From IMG/VR virus record IMGVR_UViG_3300044991_001407, positions 31,038 to 95,037 of that record: a DNA stretch of 64,000 nt. One strand, 5' to 3'. A program made the translations under genes and the position numbers. Positions 8,812 to 17,346 of this stretch are shown piece by piece (the first letter of the stretch is position 1; each line of letters opens with the position of its first letter). This stretch comes from a virus. The notes below the pieces were generated by a model that had not been told where the DNA came from, did no database searches, and saw only the letters and a program-made list of their open reading frames with translations.

Positions 8812-9026
8812 GGTACGGTTGTCTCCTCTACGAGGATGCTTGTCTCCGAAGCTGGATCGTATCCGAGCAAGCTTTCTGTGCAAGCCCCATCTACCTTGCA
8901 TATTGGTGGATTGCATTCTTCCTTCTCCCAATTTTCTGGGTCTTGACATGGGTAGCGATAACCACCGTCATATCCGCAAGAAAGCAAGCCTATTGAAAGG
9001 CATAACACAGAAAATAATCTTTTCAC
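8808..9026 (-). CDS. Small Cys-rich lipoprotein
   Basis: The 72 residues begin with a lipoprotein signal: MKRLFSVLCLSIGLLSCGYD, lipobox LLSC with the acceptor Cys at 17. The mature part has four more cysteines (YPCQDPENWEKEECNPPICK, GACTES), suggesting a disulphide-stabilised outer-face protein. It is translationally coupled (ATGA) to the two-TM protein. Lipoproteins in lysis regions can be o-spanins or superinfection-exclusion factors; an actinobacterial host lacking a classical outer membrane argues against the spanin role. Confidence 0.65.
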   Translation of the reverse strand: MKRLFSVLCLSIGLLSCGYDGGYRYPCQDPENWEKEECNPPICKVDGACTESLLGYDPASETSILVEETTVP

Positions 9027-9063
9027 CTAAACATTATAACTTAATCTTAATTATTAAGATAAA

Positions 9064-9588
9064 TTATATAGATATAAGTAATGCTGCTGTGTATAAATCC
9101 TGAACTTTACCAAAGAGGGTTGAGTTTTTTATCTCGTCATAATAAATATTTTTATTAGTTGGTCTTGGGAAATTATCTGGATGGTTTGTTTTCATATCCA
9201 GATTTATATCATTAATATCTAATTGAAATATCTTATCTAAACCAAATTTATTTGATATATTATCCATGCATATCTGTGGACTATTTACTAATGAATCAAA
9301 ACTTATGCAGATAGATGTCTCAGTATTTTCAATAGAAGCCTGTAAGAATCTGCAGTACCAATCTATCAACCCCTCTGTGGTAGAGGGTATCTCCTCGGAC
9401 ATTTTCATCCATGATGAAATACATTCCAGTGGATCTCTAATGATAGTTACTACAGAATCTCCATCCCTGAGAGGCTGTATTCTATGCTGAGTATAATCAA
9501 CATTGTCTATGCCAAAAGAATTTCTACAACAAACATAAAGATATGTTGTTCCGCATCTGGGGAAGCCAACAATTTTTAATCTTGCCAT
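9064..9588 (-). CDS. Sulfotransferase-like protein (PAPS-dependent family)
   Basis: The 174-residue protein has the two PAPS-binding signatures in order: the 5'-phosphosulfate loop KIVGFPRCGTTYLY at the N-terminus and the 3'-phosphate segment TIIRDPLECISSWM near residue 50. Sulfotransferases move sulfate from PAPS to sugar or protein hydroxyls. It is shorter than most family members (about 250-300), so it may be minimal or have lost the acceptor-side region. The start at MARLKIV (9588) overlaps the upstream fibre-partner gene by 13 bases. Genes around it are adhesins, so a virion or host glycan is a plausible substrate. Confidence 0.7.
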   Translation of the reverse strand: MARLKIVGFPRCGTTYLYVCCRNSFGIDNVDYTQHRIQPLRDGDSVVTIIRDPLECISSWMKMSEEIPSTTEGLIDWYCRFLQASIENTETSICISFDSLVNSPQICMDNISNKFGLDKIFQLDINDINLDMKTNHPDNFPRPTNKNIYYDEIKNSTLFGKVQDLYTAALLISI

Positions 9589-9923
9589 TCTCCGACTTCT
9601 TCGTTCCAAACCCAATGCCCTTCAGAGCCAGGTTTTGCTACAGGAGGTTGCCAATCATAATTAGAATCTAACGACCATGAATCATATGGTTTTGGTGTAA
9701 TAAAAACATCAGCTTCTTGATTGTATGTATAACCTACTCCCGCATATTGTTTTCTAAAATTATTATTATATGAAGTCTGAATCCATGTCCCGCCCAACAA
9801 GTTGTGACAAAATTCAGCACCTTTTGCTTCATTTTCAACACCGTCAATTAATAGTTCACTGTTGTTAACAACAACTCCTTGAACAACAATATTGTTTTCA
9901 TCAATTCTTACAAAATGTGCCAT
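9576..9923 (-). CDS. Adhesin-partner protein, copy 1
   Basis: The 115 residues begin MAHFVRIDENNIVVQGVVVN and contain KQYAGVGYTYNQEADVFITP and SWSLDSNYDWQPPVAKPGS. Two close relatives occur at 12524-12862 and 15489-15725, each just downstream of a Gly-rich or fibre gene. The family (x-F-V/A-x-ID-E/D-NNIV start, YAGxGYTYD centre, W-Q-PP end) is common next to phage tail-fibre genes; a fibre-tip or assembly-chaperone role is likely but unproven. It overlaps the adhesin stop by one base. Confidence 0.7.
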   Translation of the reverse strand: MAHFVRIDENNIVVQGVVVNNSELLIDGVENEAKGAEFCHNLLGGTWIQTSYNNNFRKQYAGVGYTYNQEADVFITPKPYDSWSLDSNYDWQPPVAKPGSEGHWVWNEEVGEWQD

Positions 9924-10777
9924 TAGAAAGTTATACTCCCTGTTCCTGTGAATGTGTAGACATGAAATCCACTTCTTGATACTGCGCTATAAGTTGGGGA
10001 ACCAGTTGTTGCTAATGCAACTGGGAATGTACTTGGGTAAGCGATAATTACAACTCCAGAACCACCATTACCGCCAGTTCCGTTATAGAAGCTATACGAG
10101 CCTCCACCTCCACCACCACCAGTATTAGTTCCACCATTACCTCCGCCAAATGGTCCACCAACAACTCCGCCAGCACCGCCTCCACCGCCTCCACCTGCAC
10201 CACCAGCGCCGTAAGAGCCAGTTCCAGAACCTCCACCGCCTCCTCCACGCTGTACAGATGTTCCTGTTATGGAAGAAGCACGACCTGCACCACCATTTCC
10301 GCTAGAGCCAGCAGCATTAGTTCCACCGCCTCCACCACCACGACCGCCAAGGTTTGGGTCTCCACCAGCGGATCCTCCGTAACCCTCAACTGGAGTATAA
10401 CCACCAGAGTTTCCTGCACCACCAGCGGTGTTTACACCACCACCTCCACCGCAACCACCAGAGCCATTAACTATTGCACCACCGCTTGCGGCAAATGTGT
10501 TAAACGATGATGCTTGACCTACTGTTCCACCAGCGTTTGTTTGACCACTACCACCATTACCAACAGTTACGGTATATTGAACACCAGGTGTTACTGCCAA
10601 TGCAGCATTTTCACGCTGTCCACCTGCACCACCTGAGCCAGCAAGAAATGGTGATCCATGACCAGCACCACCACCTGCTTGAACAAGCACTTGAATAGTA
10701 GGTGTTACAGATCTTGACAGAACACGCTGACCGAAATTTTTAACACTTCCACCACCAAATTTAGAATAAAATGGCAT
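9923..10777 (-). CDS. Glycine-rich tail adhesin, copy 1
   Basis: The 284-residue protein has a short N-terminal part (MPFYSKFGGGSVKNFGQRVL), a beta strand (TIQVLVQAGGGAGHG), and then about 170 residues dominated by Gly/Ala/Ser loops. It ends with GGSGVVIIAYPSTFPV and a YTFTGTGSITF C-terminal strand. This is the polyglycine-sandwich layout of phage receptor-binding tip proteins (T4-type gp38 style), where the loops vary host range. Similar modules are at 12862-13782, 15745-17346 and 17343-18164. Confidence 0.75.
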   Translation of the reverse strand: MPFYSKFGGGSVKNFGQRVLSRSVTPTIQVLVQAGGGAGHGSPFLAGSGGAGGQRENAALAVTPGVQYTVTVGNGGSGQTNAGGTVGQASSFNTFAASGGAIVNGSGGCGGGGGVNTAGGAGNSGGYTPVEGYGGSAGGDPNLGGRGGGGGGTNAAGSSGNGGAGRASSITGTSVQRGGGGGGSGTGSYGAGGAGGGGGGGAGGVVGGPFGGGNGGTNTGGGGGGGSYSFYNGTGGNGGSGVVIIAYPSTFPVALATTGSPTYSAVSRSGFHVYTFTGTGSITF

Positions 10778-10785
10778 ATTAACTC

Positions 10786-11736
10786 CTAAGCGAATTTAGT
10801 TTGACTAGCAAGTACGGTGTATGTATTCGCTGCTGTTTTAAGAATACTTAATGCATAGCTATCAATTGAAGATGCATTTCCACCTGTCGGTGCTGTTCCG
10901 CCCTGCCATTTTGGAGTAATTGTTGTCCCATCTACTTGAACAACATTGGCAAAATATGCCGTAGTGCCTTGCTGAGCCATAAACACGACTGTAGCAACAT
11001 CACCGACAGCAATGCTGCTATTCATTGTTACCGTTGAATTACCACGCACATTTAATGTCCAGTTTGCAGATGCGTTTGTTGTATAAAAAACAGAAGGGTT
11101 TGATAAATAATTAATTGTAACCGTTCCAGTCGCAGCTGTTGCAGAAACAAGCATTGGTTCACTAACACTAGTTACAGAAAGTTTTGTTGAAACATTTGCA
11201 TTTGCAGATGTAATACTTGTAAGACCATCAATCGTAGTGTTGCTTGAACCCAACGAGATTGCTGTTGAACCAATTGTTACTGATGCGTTAGCAAGTTTGC
11301 TATTTGTAATAGTAGTGTTTGCAATATCTGCATCAACGATTACCCCAGAGCTAATTGCTGTTACTCCGCTATCAGAGATAACAACATCACCCGTTTCTGC
11401 AACTGAAGTTGGTACGCCTGATGAGTTGTACACAATAATATTTCCAGCCGTACTAGTTGCTAATTTTGATAGCGCAATAGCAGCAGATGAACTGATATCT
11501 GAGTTTACAACAGAGTTGCTTAATGAAAGCTTTCCATATGTAATCGCTGCTGAAGCATTCACATCGGCATTAACAATTGTTCCATCAACAATTGATGCAC
11601 TCGTAACAGAGTTAGATGGAATAACATTTTGTGTTAATGTAATCAAATTCCAGCTTGTACCGTTATACAACCAGGTTTTTCCACCTGATGTAAAGGTGTC
11701 GTTGTTTGCGGGGGAGTCTGGAAAGTTAATTGCCAT
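10786..11736 (-). CDS. Tail fibre with 'INFPDSP' N-terminus and decapeptide-like repeats
   Basis: This is a 316-residue protein. The N-terminal module (AINFPDSPANNDTFTSGGKT, then WLYNGTSWNLIT) is nearly the same as in the 154-residue protein at 14139-14603 and is a familiar phage fibre opening. Residues about 45-150 have imperfect repeats ('IVDGTIVNADVNASAAITY', 'IANTTITNSKLANASVTI') that would make a beta-helical shaft. The C-terminal half looks like a trimeric fibre head (NWTLNVRGNSTVTMNSSIAV, VVFMAQQGTTAYF). Confidence 0.75.
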   Translation of the reverse strand: MAINFPDSPANNDTFTSGGKTWLYNGTSWNLITLTQNVIPSNSVTSASIVDGTIVNADVNASAAITYGKLSLSNSVVNSDISSSAAIALSKLATSTAGNIIVYNSSGVPTSVAETGDVVISDSGVTAISSGVIVDADIANTTITNSKLANASVTIGSTAISLGSSNTTIDGLTSITSANANVSTKLSVTSVSEPMLVSATAATGTVTINYLSNPSVFYTTNASANWTLNVRGNSTVTMNSSIAVGDVATVVFMAQQGTTAYFANVVQVDGTTITPKWQGGTAPTGGNASSIDSYALSILKTAANTYTVLASQTKFA

Positions 11737-11803
11737 GTTTTCTATTATATCCTAAATAGATATATTAAACAATACATAGAATTACCCCTCAAGCCAAAAA
11801 GAA

Positions 11804-12511
11804 CTATTTATATTCTTTTTTATGCCAGAAGTTGTCCCGATAACCGCCATAGAATTTCCTTTGAACAGCATGTTTTTGTTTTGTTACTTCTTCTTCATCA
11901 TACAAAGACACTTCCGTATCCCATGATTCCCTTTTGATTGGAATTATCTGAAACATGGGGGTTCCAGCTGGAATCACTCCTTCAAAATCACTGTGGATTA
12001 AAAATGGAAGATTATTTGGGAACGGGTACATTCCGTAGCTATCAAGATCCACTATTCCAGTCGTTGTTTCAAATGGGAGATCGTTTCTATTTAATGGATG
12101 TGTTATTAATGCAGAGTACCCTTTAGGTAGTTTTGGGGACCAAGGCATTCTCCATGTAAATTCTTGATTTACAAATCCACTTGGTATTTCCATCACACTG
12201 TCTGGATGATTGGTCCTCATTGCCATAATTTCTGGCTCACACGAGTAGTGCCATTCAAGCTCTCCATTTTCAGTAGATATATATATGTCTGTCCAAGTTT
12301 CTTGTATATAACCCGTCATGAATGTGTCGCTAAATGGCATACATAATTTCACAGTTTTATTAGACATCTCACCATTATTAAATTTTTTTTTCCCGTCAAG
12401 AAAAAGAGGCATTTTTTTATAGCGTTCTGGAATATAGTCACGAGCTGGTTTTGGATAAGGTACTCTTATTCCAATTTCTTTTGTCATTGGGGTAAATTTT
12501 ATTGTTGGCAT
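11804..12511 (-). CDS. Conserved phage protein inside the fibre block (function unknown)
   Basis: The 235-residue protein starts MPTIKFTPMTKEIGIRVPYP. I use the ATG at 12511 because an AGGAG lies 8 bases upstream; the GTG three codons earlier has no spacing to that site. Distinct segments are TDIYISTENGELEWHYSCEP, FTWRMPWSPKLPKGYSALIT and GVIPAGTPMFQIIPIKRESW, suggesting a cupin-like or jelly-roll beta fold. It resembles conserved proteins of aquatic phages that I cannot name with certainty. It breaks the adhesin/partner pattern around it. Confidence 0.6.
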   Translation of the reverse strand: MPTIKFTPMTKEIGIRVPYPKPARDYIPERYKKMPLFLDGKKKFNNGEMSNKTVKLCMPFSDTFMTGYIQETWTDIYISTENGELEWHYSCEPEIMAMRTNHPDSVMEIPSGFVNQEFTWRMPWSPKLPKGYSALITHPLNRNDLPFETTTGIVDLDSYGMYPFPNNLPFLIHSDFEGVIPAGTPMFQIIPIKRESWDTEVSLYDEEEVTKQKHAVQRKFYGGYRDNFWHKKEYK

Positions 12512-12523
12512 ACAGCGCACTCC

Positions 12524-12862
12524 TTAGTTGGTTATTTGCTCCCAACTAAGTATATCTTCATTCCAGTCAAAAAACCCTTCAGGTTTTGGTACAGGTGGTT
12601 GCCAATCATGGTTGCTATCTAAAGTCCAGGATGGGAATGGCTGTGGTTGTATAAAAACATCCGCTATAGGATCATATGTGTAGCCAATGCCAGCAAATTG
12701 TTTTCGGATATTGTGATTATAGCTTGTTCTTACACAAGTTTGATTACGGAAATTACTATACCATTCTTCTGGGGTTACCCCATCAAGTATTTCGTGCTCA
12801 TCCTTGCCAGTAATTACTTCCGTTACAATGTTATTATCGTCAAGAAATGCATAGTGTGCCAT
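12524..12862 (-). CDS. Adhesin-partner protein, copy 2
   Basis: The 112 residues begin MAHYAFLDDNNIVTEVITGK. The shared core is clear: KQFAGIGYTYDPIADVFIQP and SWTLDSNHDWQPPVPKPEG. The start is taken at 12862 (TAATG overlap with the stop of the Gly-rich gene), two codons inside the longest frame. Copy 1 is about 60% alike by eye, so this and the preceding adhesin form a duplicated two-gene cassette. Confidence 0.7.
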   Translation of the reverse strand: MAHYAFLDDNNIVTEVITGKDEHEILDGVTPEEWYSNFRNQTCVRTSYNHNIRKQFAGIGYTYDPIADVFIQPQPFPSWTLDSNHDWQPPVPKPEGFFDWNEDILSWEQITN

Positions 12863-13782
12863 TACCAACTCACCGTTCCCGTACCAAGTGTAAACTCATA
12901 CACCTTGTTTGCCCCAACTATTGTCTTGGTATAAGTAAGACCAGCGCTAATTGTCGTTATATCTGCGTATTGCGTACCGTATCTAATATATACAACGCCA
13001 GATCCACCAAGACCACCCTGATGTCCACCACCACCACGGTTAGCAGTGCTTCCAGAGCCAGCGCCAGCTCCACCACTTGATGGTACATAACCTCCGTCAA
13101 CATAAATGGCTTTACCACCTCCACCACCTGCACGAGTTATAGATGTTCCTGTTACACTGGATGCAATTCCGCTTCCTCCATTTGGAGTTGAACCTGATGC
13201 ACCACTTCCTCCACCACCTGCAGCACCACCACCGCCTCCACCATTAGCCCATTGGTAAGCCGCTACACCTCCAACTCCACCACTATTTCCCTGTCCAGTT
13301 GTTCCAGAACCACCACTATACCCACCAACAAAACCAGACGAACCACCACCAGCGCCAGAACCACCAGACTGCCCAGCTGCTGCCTCACCGTTTGTTCCAC
13401 CACCACCATTTGATGTAATACTCCCAAAAACAGAATTAACACCATTTGTGTTGTACGCACCAGCAGCACCAACTGTAACTGTGTACGATGTTCCAGAAGT
13501 AATGCTTAGCGGAGTTAGAGCACTCCCGTTTTGACCTGTTAATTCGCCAGAAATTGAAGAGCGATAACCACCTCCGCCACCTCCGCCTGAAATATTCCAG
13601 TATCCAGCGTTTGTTCCGCTACCGCCGCCTGCAACAACAAGGAATTCAACAGAGGGAGGAGGTATTGAGCCCCAATTACTTGCCCCTCTTTCTATCTGAA
13701 CAGTGCGGTTATCCCATATACCAGAAGCGGAGCTAGGACTTACTGCTTGTTTAGCACCAAGAATACTTCCGTTGGGTCGCAC
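12862..13782 (-). CDS. Glycine-rich tail adhesin, copy 2
   Basis: The 306-residue protein has an N-terminal attachment region of about 50 residues (AVSPSSASGIWDNRTVQIER), the strand VEFLVVAGGGSGTN, a long Gly-rich loop domain, and the closing motif GGLGGSGVVYIRYGTQYADI followed by a YEFTLGTGTVSW strand. The 'LVVAGGG...SGVVYIRY' frame is shared by all Gly-rich proteins in this block while the loops between differ, as expected of exchangeable receptor-binding tips. Confidence 0.75.
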   Translation of the reverse strand: MRPNGSILGAKQAVSPSSASGIWDNRTVQIERGASNWGSIPPPSVEFLVVAGGGSGTNAGYWNISGGGGGGGYRSSISGELTGQNGSALTPLSITSGTSYTVTVGAAGAYNTNGVNSVFGSITSNGGGGTNGEAAAGQSGGSGAGGGSSGFVGGYSGGSGTTGQGNSGGVGGVAAYQWANGGGGGGAAGGGGSGASGSTPNGGSGIASSVTGTSITRAGGGGGKAIYVDGGYVPSSGGAGAGSGSTANRGGGGHQGGLGGSGVVYIRYGTQYADITTISAGLTYTKTIVGANKVYEFTLGTGTVSW

Positions 13783-14135
13783 TAACTAATTTCCTCATAA
13801 CTGCACACAGCCTCAAGATCGGAGTTCGCTGATGCTGTTAAACGCAAAGTATCACCTTCTTCTAAATAAATTGATTTACTAATAACATCAAGAGTAGCAT
13901 CTGATGGGACAGCTACGGTCTTAGCGATATGATAGGCGGTAGATGATCTAAATATGTCAACATTGATATCAGCAGCACTTGTACCGTCAATATTGGATAT
14001 ATAAAGAGCGTTAACCTTAAGTACCTTTCCGCTTCCTCCGCTATTTGTAACGATTGCTGTTGCAGATGTTGTAACCGCAAGCACCGCTGTCTTTCCTGTA
14101 ATTGTTGTTACACCTACAATATTTGGTGCTGCCAT
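13782..14135 (-). CDS. Small beta-sandwich virion protein, family A copy 1
   Basis: The 117 residues run through VTTSATAIVTNSGGSGKVLK, ALYISNIDGTSAADINVDIF and IYLEEGDTLRLTASANSDLE. This order, 'TNxxxxxxxVxxIxIxNxxxxxxxVxI' then 'LxxGDxLxLxA', recurs in the proteins at 18167-18502 and 19842-20174. Such proteins are usually fibre or virion decoration subunits. The gene abuts the adhesin start by one base. Confidence 0.55.
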   Translation of the reverse strand: MAAPNIVGVTTITGKTAVLAVTTSATAIVTNSGGSGKVLKVNALYISNIDGTSAADINVDIFRSSTAYHIAKTVAVPSDATLDVISKSIYLEEGDTLRLTASANSDLEAVCSYEEIS

Positions 14136-14138
14136 AAT

Positions 14139-14603
14139 CTATCCTCCAAAAACAATTGACATTGCAATTGCCTTACCTGTTGATGCAGGTGTAAAACCTA
14201 AGTTTGTTACAGCAACATTGGCTGCCAATTGTGTATTCGTAATCGTTGCATTTGCGATCTGTGTAGCTGTGATTGTCGCATTTGCAATGTGCGCACTTGT
14301 GATAGTTGTATTTGCAATATGCGCACTTGTAATAGTTGCGTTTGCAATTTTTGCGGATGTAACCGCAGCATTTGCGATCTGTGTATCTGTAATGGTAGTG
14401 TTTGCAATTTGTGTAGCGGTGATTGTAGCGTTTGCAATTTTTGCGGATGTAATTGTTGTATTTGCAATCAAATCATTGGTGATTGAACCATTTGACATCG
14501 CTTGCACAAAAGCTTGCCAGGTATCACCTGTCCATGTCCAGCTTCTTCCGCCAGATGTAAAGATATCATTTGTTGATGGGGAATCTGGGAAGTTAATTGC
14601 CAT
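14139..14603 (-). CDS. Short tail fibre made of 10-residue repeats
   Basis: The 154-residue protein opens with AINFPDSPSTNDIFTSGGRS, WTWTGDTWQAF, then about eight near-perfect decapeptides (IANTTITSAK, IANATITATQ, IANTTITDTQ, IANAAVTSAK, IANATITSAH and so on), and ends GFTPASTGKAIAMSIVFGG. The 30-base DNA repeat is plain on the opposite strand too. Pentapeptide-periodic repeats of this kind fold as a beta-helical shaft. The shaft length is likely to change by slippage of the 30-base unit. Confidence 0.75.
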   Translation of the reverse strand: MAINFPDSPSTNDIFTSGGRSWTWTGDTWQAFVQAMSNGSITNDLIANTTITSAKIANATITATQIANTTITDTQIANAAVTSAKIANATITSAHIANTTITSAHIANATITATQIANATITNTQLAANVAVTNLGFTPASTGKAIAMSIVFGG

Positions 14604-14803
14604 TAAATACCTCCTAACAATAGTTGTGCTTCTTCTTCTGTAATACCCAATTTTTCTAACAAAGCCTGTCTTGCGATTGTTTTAGCAGCGAGAGCAGCGG
14701 CTTGCGCTTCGGCTTCGGCTTTGTCGGCTTCAATTTGTGCAGGGTCGTATTCTTCAATGAAAACTGGGCAGGCACTTCCGTTTGGTGTTATTTCATTTGT
14801 CAT
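14603..14803 (-). CDS. Small coiled-coil fibre-associated protein
   Basis: The 66 residues include an Ala/Glu-rich helix (AQIEADKAEAEAQAAALAAK) and the end TIARQALLEKLGITEEEAQLLLGGI. This helical tail, '(A)xQALLxKLGITxEEAxLLLG', is frequent in small proteins beside phage fibres, where a trimerisation or chaperone role is suspected. It overlaps both neighbours by one to four bases. Confidence 0.6.
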   Translation of the reverse strand: MTNEITPNGSACPVFIEEYDPAQIEADKAEAEAQAAALAAKTIARQALLEKLGITEEEAQLLLGGI

Positions 14804-15489
14804 TTGGTGTACCCATAAATGCTTACTGTTCCTGTTTGTGCTTGGTCGTTTAAAAGTGTTATTCCGTCAAAACTTGTGCTGTCAATTTGTGCGTGACCGT
14901 AACTAATTATTCCGTAATTCGCTCCAGCGTTTTGTTCACGACCAATACCAATAAATCCTGTACTCGTTGCGATAAATGGTGAAATAATATCTGCCACGAC
15001 ATTACGGGTTGTCGTGCTAGAAATTGATAAACCAAAACTTGTTGTTGTTGTTGATCCACCTCCAGGAGTACCTGTGTTTGTGTATAAGCTGACAAAAGTA
15101 TAGTTTGTTGCGGTGTCCGTAGTTGCAATACGAAGTCTTGCTGAAACTGAAGCCGCACTTGCATAAGTTGCCCTATACACAATTCGGTAATTATCGTATG
15201 CAGAACTAAAAACACCGTTCAGACTTAGTGAAGTTGTAGCGGAAGTAAAAGTTACCTGCCCGTTAGTTCCAACTGTTGCAGTACCACCACCAACCGAAAC
15301 TGATGTAGGTATAATTGGAACAAGACCACCGTTCTGTGTGATCCAAGCAGATCCATTATAGGCTACCAAACGAGCTGTGTCAGTCTCATAAATAAGTTGA
15401 CCAACAAACGGAGAAGAAGGGCGAGTAGAACTCGTTACCACTCCTGGCTTAATTACCGATGAAGCTCCGATAACCGAAGAGAATGCCAT
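14800..15489 (-). CDS. Tail fibre with 'RPSSPFVGQLIYETDT' module
   Basis: The 229-residue protein contains TSSTRPSSPFVGQLIYETDT, ARLVAYNGSAWIT, a collar-like segment that links fibre domains in many phages. From about residue 85 a jelly-roll-like head follows (SLNGVFSSAYDNYRIVYRAT, FIGIGREQNAGANYGIISYG). The domain 'F(T/S)SxYDNYRIVxR' is widely found in carbohydrate-binding fibre tips. Confidence 0.7.
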   Translation of the reverse strand: MAFSSVIGASSVIKPGVVTSSTRPSSPFVGQLIYETDTARLVAYNGSAWITQNGGLVPIIPTSVSVGGGTATVGTNGQVTFTSATTSLSLNGVFSSAYDNYRIVYRATYASAASVSARLRIATTDTATNYTFVSLYTNTGTPGGGSTTTTSFGLSISSTTTRNVVADIISPFIATSTGFIGIGREQNAGANYGIISYGHAQIDSTSFDGITLLNDQAQTGTVSIYGYTK

Positions 15490-15725
15490 TATTCACCTTC
15501 TGGCATTACTGTTGGCTCTGGTGTAGGAGGAGCAGTAAAGTCCTGTGTTTCTGAGTCATAGGTGAATCCCTGACCCGCATATGTTTTACCTTCTGTATCA
15601 AAAAAGGTTTCAACCCAACGACCAGGATATCTGTCGGGGTTTGATTCTAAAAAATCACGCATAACAACAGCTACATGTGTAACCACATTGTTATCGTCTA
15701 ATTGTGCAAAATATTGTGCGCTCAT
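15489..15725 (-). CDS. Adhesin-partner protein, copy 3 (short)
   Basis: The 78 residues start MSAQYFAQLDDNNVVTHVAV and keep the core GRWVETFFDTEGKTYAGQGF and TYDSETQDFTAP. The C-terminal W-Q-PP segment of copies 1 and 2 is replaced by a Pro/Glu tail (PPTPEPTVMPEGE). It lies between a fibre gene and the double Gly-rich adhesin, so again it is next to a receptor-binding protein. Confidence 0.65.
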   Translation of the reverse strand: MSAQYFAQLDDNNVVTHVAVVMRDFLESNPDRYPGRWVETFFDTEGKTYAGQGFTYDSETQDFTAPPTPEPTVMPEGE

Positions 15726-15744
15726 ATATCTCCTATTCTACCAC

Positions 15745-17346
15745 TTATGCTGTTCTAAATCTAACATAGACAATACCAGATCCGCCAGCACCCGCTGCTG
15801 CACCAGAACCACCACCACCACCACCGTTTCCAGTGTTAGCAGCACCAGCCGAGCCAGCAGTTGACGCTGTACCGCCATTACCGCCAACACCAATAGTGGA
15901 ACTACTACCACCAATGAATAGCGACCTATCGTAACCTGCACCACCCGTGGCACCAACAGCGTTAGCCGTAACGCCAGCACCAGCACCTCCATCACCACTA
16001 CTCACGCCAGCAGAGCCATTGAAACCAAATCCTGTTACACCTGTTCCGCCTGGTTGAGATCCCCATAGACCACCACCACCACCACCACCATTTACACCTG
16101 GTGCGCCAAGACCGCTGGTTGCGGCTATATCCCCACCTCTAGTACCGCCTGTAGCATAAACCAACGGAACAATTCCCCCAACAGAACCACCTGTATTCAC
16201 AGCTCCACCTGCCCCGACATCAACATTGTAAGTAGCAGCACTAGCAAACACAGTTGTAAGAATTCTTCCACCAGCAGAACCACCGCCACCACGATAACCT
16301 CCGCCAGCACCATCAGCGCCACCGCCTCCGCCACCGACAATTAACACATCAAACAAACCTGGGGTTGTAACCGTTAATGTTCCATCCGATGTAAATGTAA
16401 GAAGGTTATAAGTTACACCATCAACCGTAATTGATGTTGGAGAACTTGCTCCTGTTGCAACTCCATAACCTTGGGTTGTTGCTAATGCATCACCTTCAAT
16501 TCTTCTACGGATATAAACGATTCCTGAACCGCCCGCACCGCCCGCATATGTGTATGTGCCACCACCACCACCTGAGCCAGTGCTTGCTAAGCCGCTACCA
16601 CCAACAGCGGTATCATTAGAACCAGCACCACCTACTCCAGAGCCACCTGCGCCAGCAGTACCGCCAGACTCACCACGACCTCCGCCTCCACCGCCAGCAA
16701 GGAATTGTGCAGAGCCGAGGAACCCGCTTGCATCATAACCAGTTCCGCCTGCACCAGATGCGGTGCCGCTTGCGTTAGAGCCAACGCTCCCCCATCCACC
16801 ACCACCACCTGATGGGTAAACACCTGTGCCCAAGCCATTCCCGCCAGTTTTTCCTTGCGTCAAAGCAAGCGCAGCACCGCCAGTTGTTACGGCGTTAGTT
16901 CCGTTTCCACCACCTCCAGAACCGCCTGGTGCACCATTGTTGGGTCCATTACTGTCGGTTCCACCACCACCACCACCAATGGCGACAATATTGTTAAAGC
17001 GTGAAGGTAAACCATCTCCACCCCGATTTCCTGCTCCAGTCGTTGTTGCTGCCGCACCACCTGCGCCAATAACTACAGAATATGTTCCAGGTGAAAGATA
17101 TTTTTGAACAGGGGCAACAAGCCCGCCTGCTCCGCCTCCACCACCACGACCTCTTCCTCCACCAGCACCACCGCCGACAACCAAAACATCAAACCAACCA
17201 CCTGTAGAAACAACAAAGTTTCCATCGGAAGTAAAGGTATGTAACTTATATGAAACACCTGATACGGTAATGTCTGTAGCTGTACCACCCGACCCAATTC
17301 CATATTGTGTTGCTATTCTTTTTTGACGGGCACTTGAAACACTCAT
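15745..17346 (-). CDS. Double Gly-rich tail adhesin, copy 3
   Basis: The 533-residue protein consists of two complete copies of the Gly-rich module. Each runs from a 'VSYKLHTFTSDGNFVVST / VTYNLLTFTSDGTLTVTT' entry, through 'FDVLVVGGGAGGG / FDVLIVGGGGGGA', a glycine loop region of about 170 residues, to 'GGSGIVYIRRR / GGSGIVYVRFR'. The tandem arrangement suggests in-frame duplication of a complete tip domain. It overlaps the next adhesin gene by four bases. Confidence 0.75.
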   Translation of the reverse strand: MSVSSARQKRIATQYGIGSGGTATDITVSGVSYKLHTFTSDGNFVVSTGGWFDVLVVGGGAGGGRGRGGGGGAGGLVAPVQKYLSPGTYSVVIGAGGAAATTTGAGNRGGDGLPSRFNNIVAIGGGGGGTDSNGPNNGAPGGSGGGGNGTNAVTTGGAALALTQGKTGGNGLGTGVYPSGGGGGWGSVGSNASGTASGAGGTGYDASGFLGSAQFLAGGGGGGRGESGGTAGAGGSGVGGAGSNDTAVGGSGLASTGSGGGGGTYTYAGGAGGSGIVYIRRRIEGDALATTQGYGVATGASSPTSITVDGVTYNLLTFTSDGTLTVTTPGLFDVLIVGGGGGGADGAGGGYRGGGGSAGGRILTTVFASAATYNVDVGAGGAVNTGGSVGGIVPLVYATGGTRGGDIAATSGLGAPGVNGGGGGGGLWGSQPGGTGVTGFGFNGSAGVSSGDGGAGAGVTANAVGATGGAGYDRSLFIGGSSSTIGVGGNGGTASTAGSAGAANTGNGGGGGGSGAAAGAGGSGIVYVRFRTA

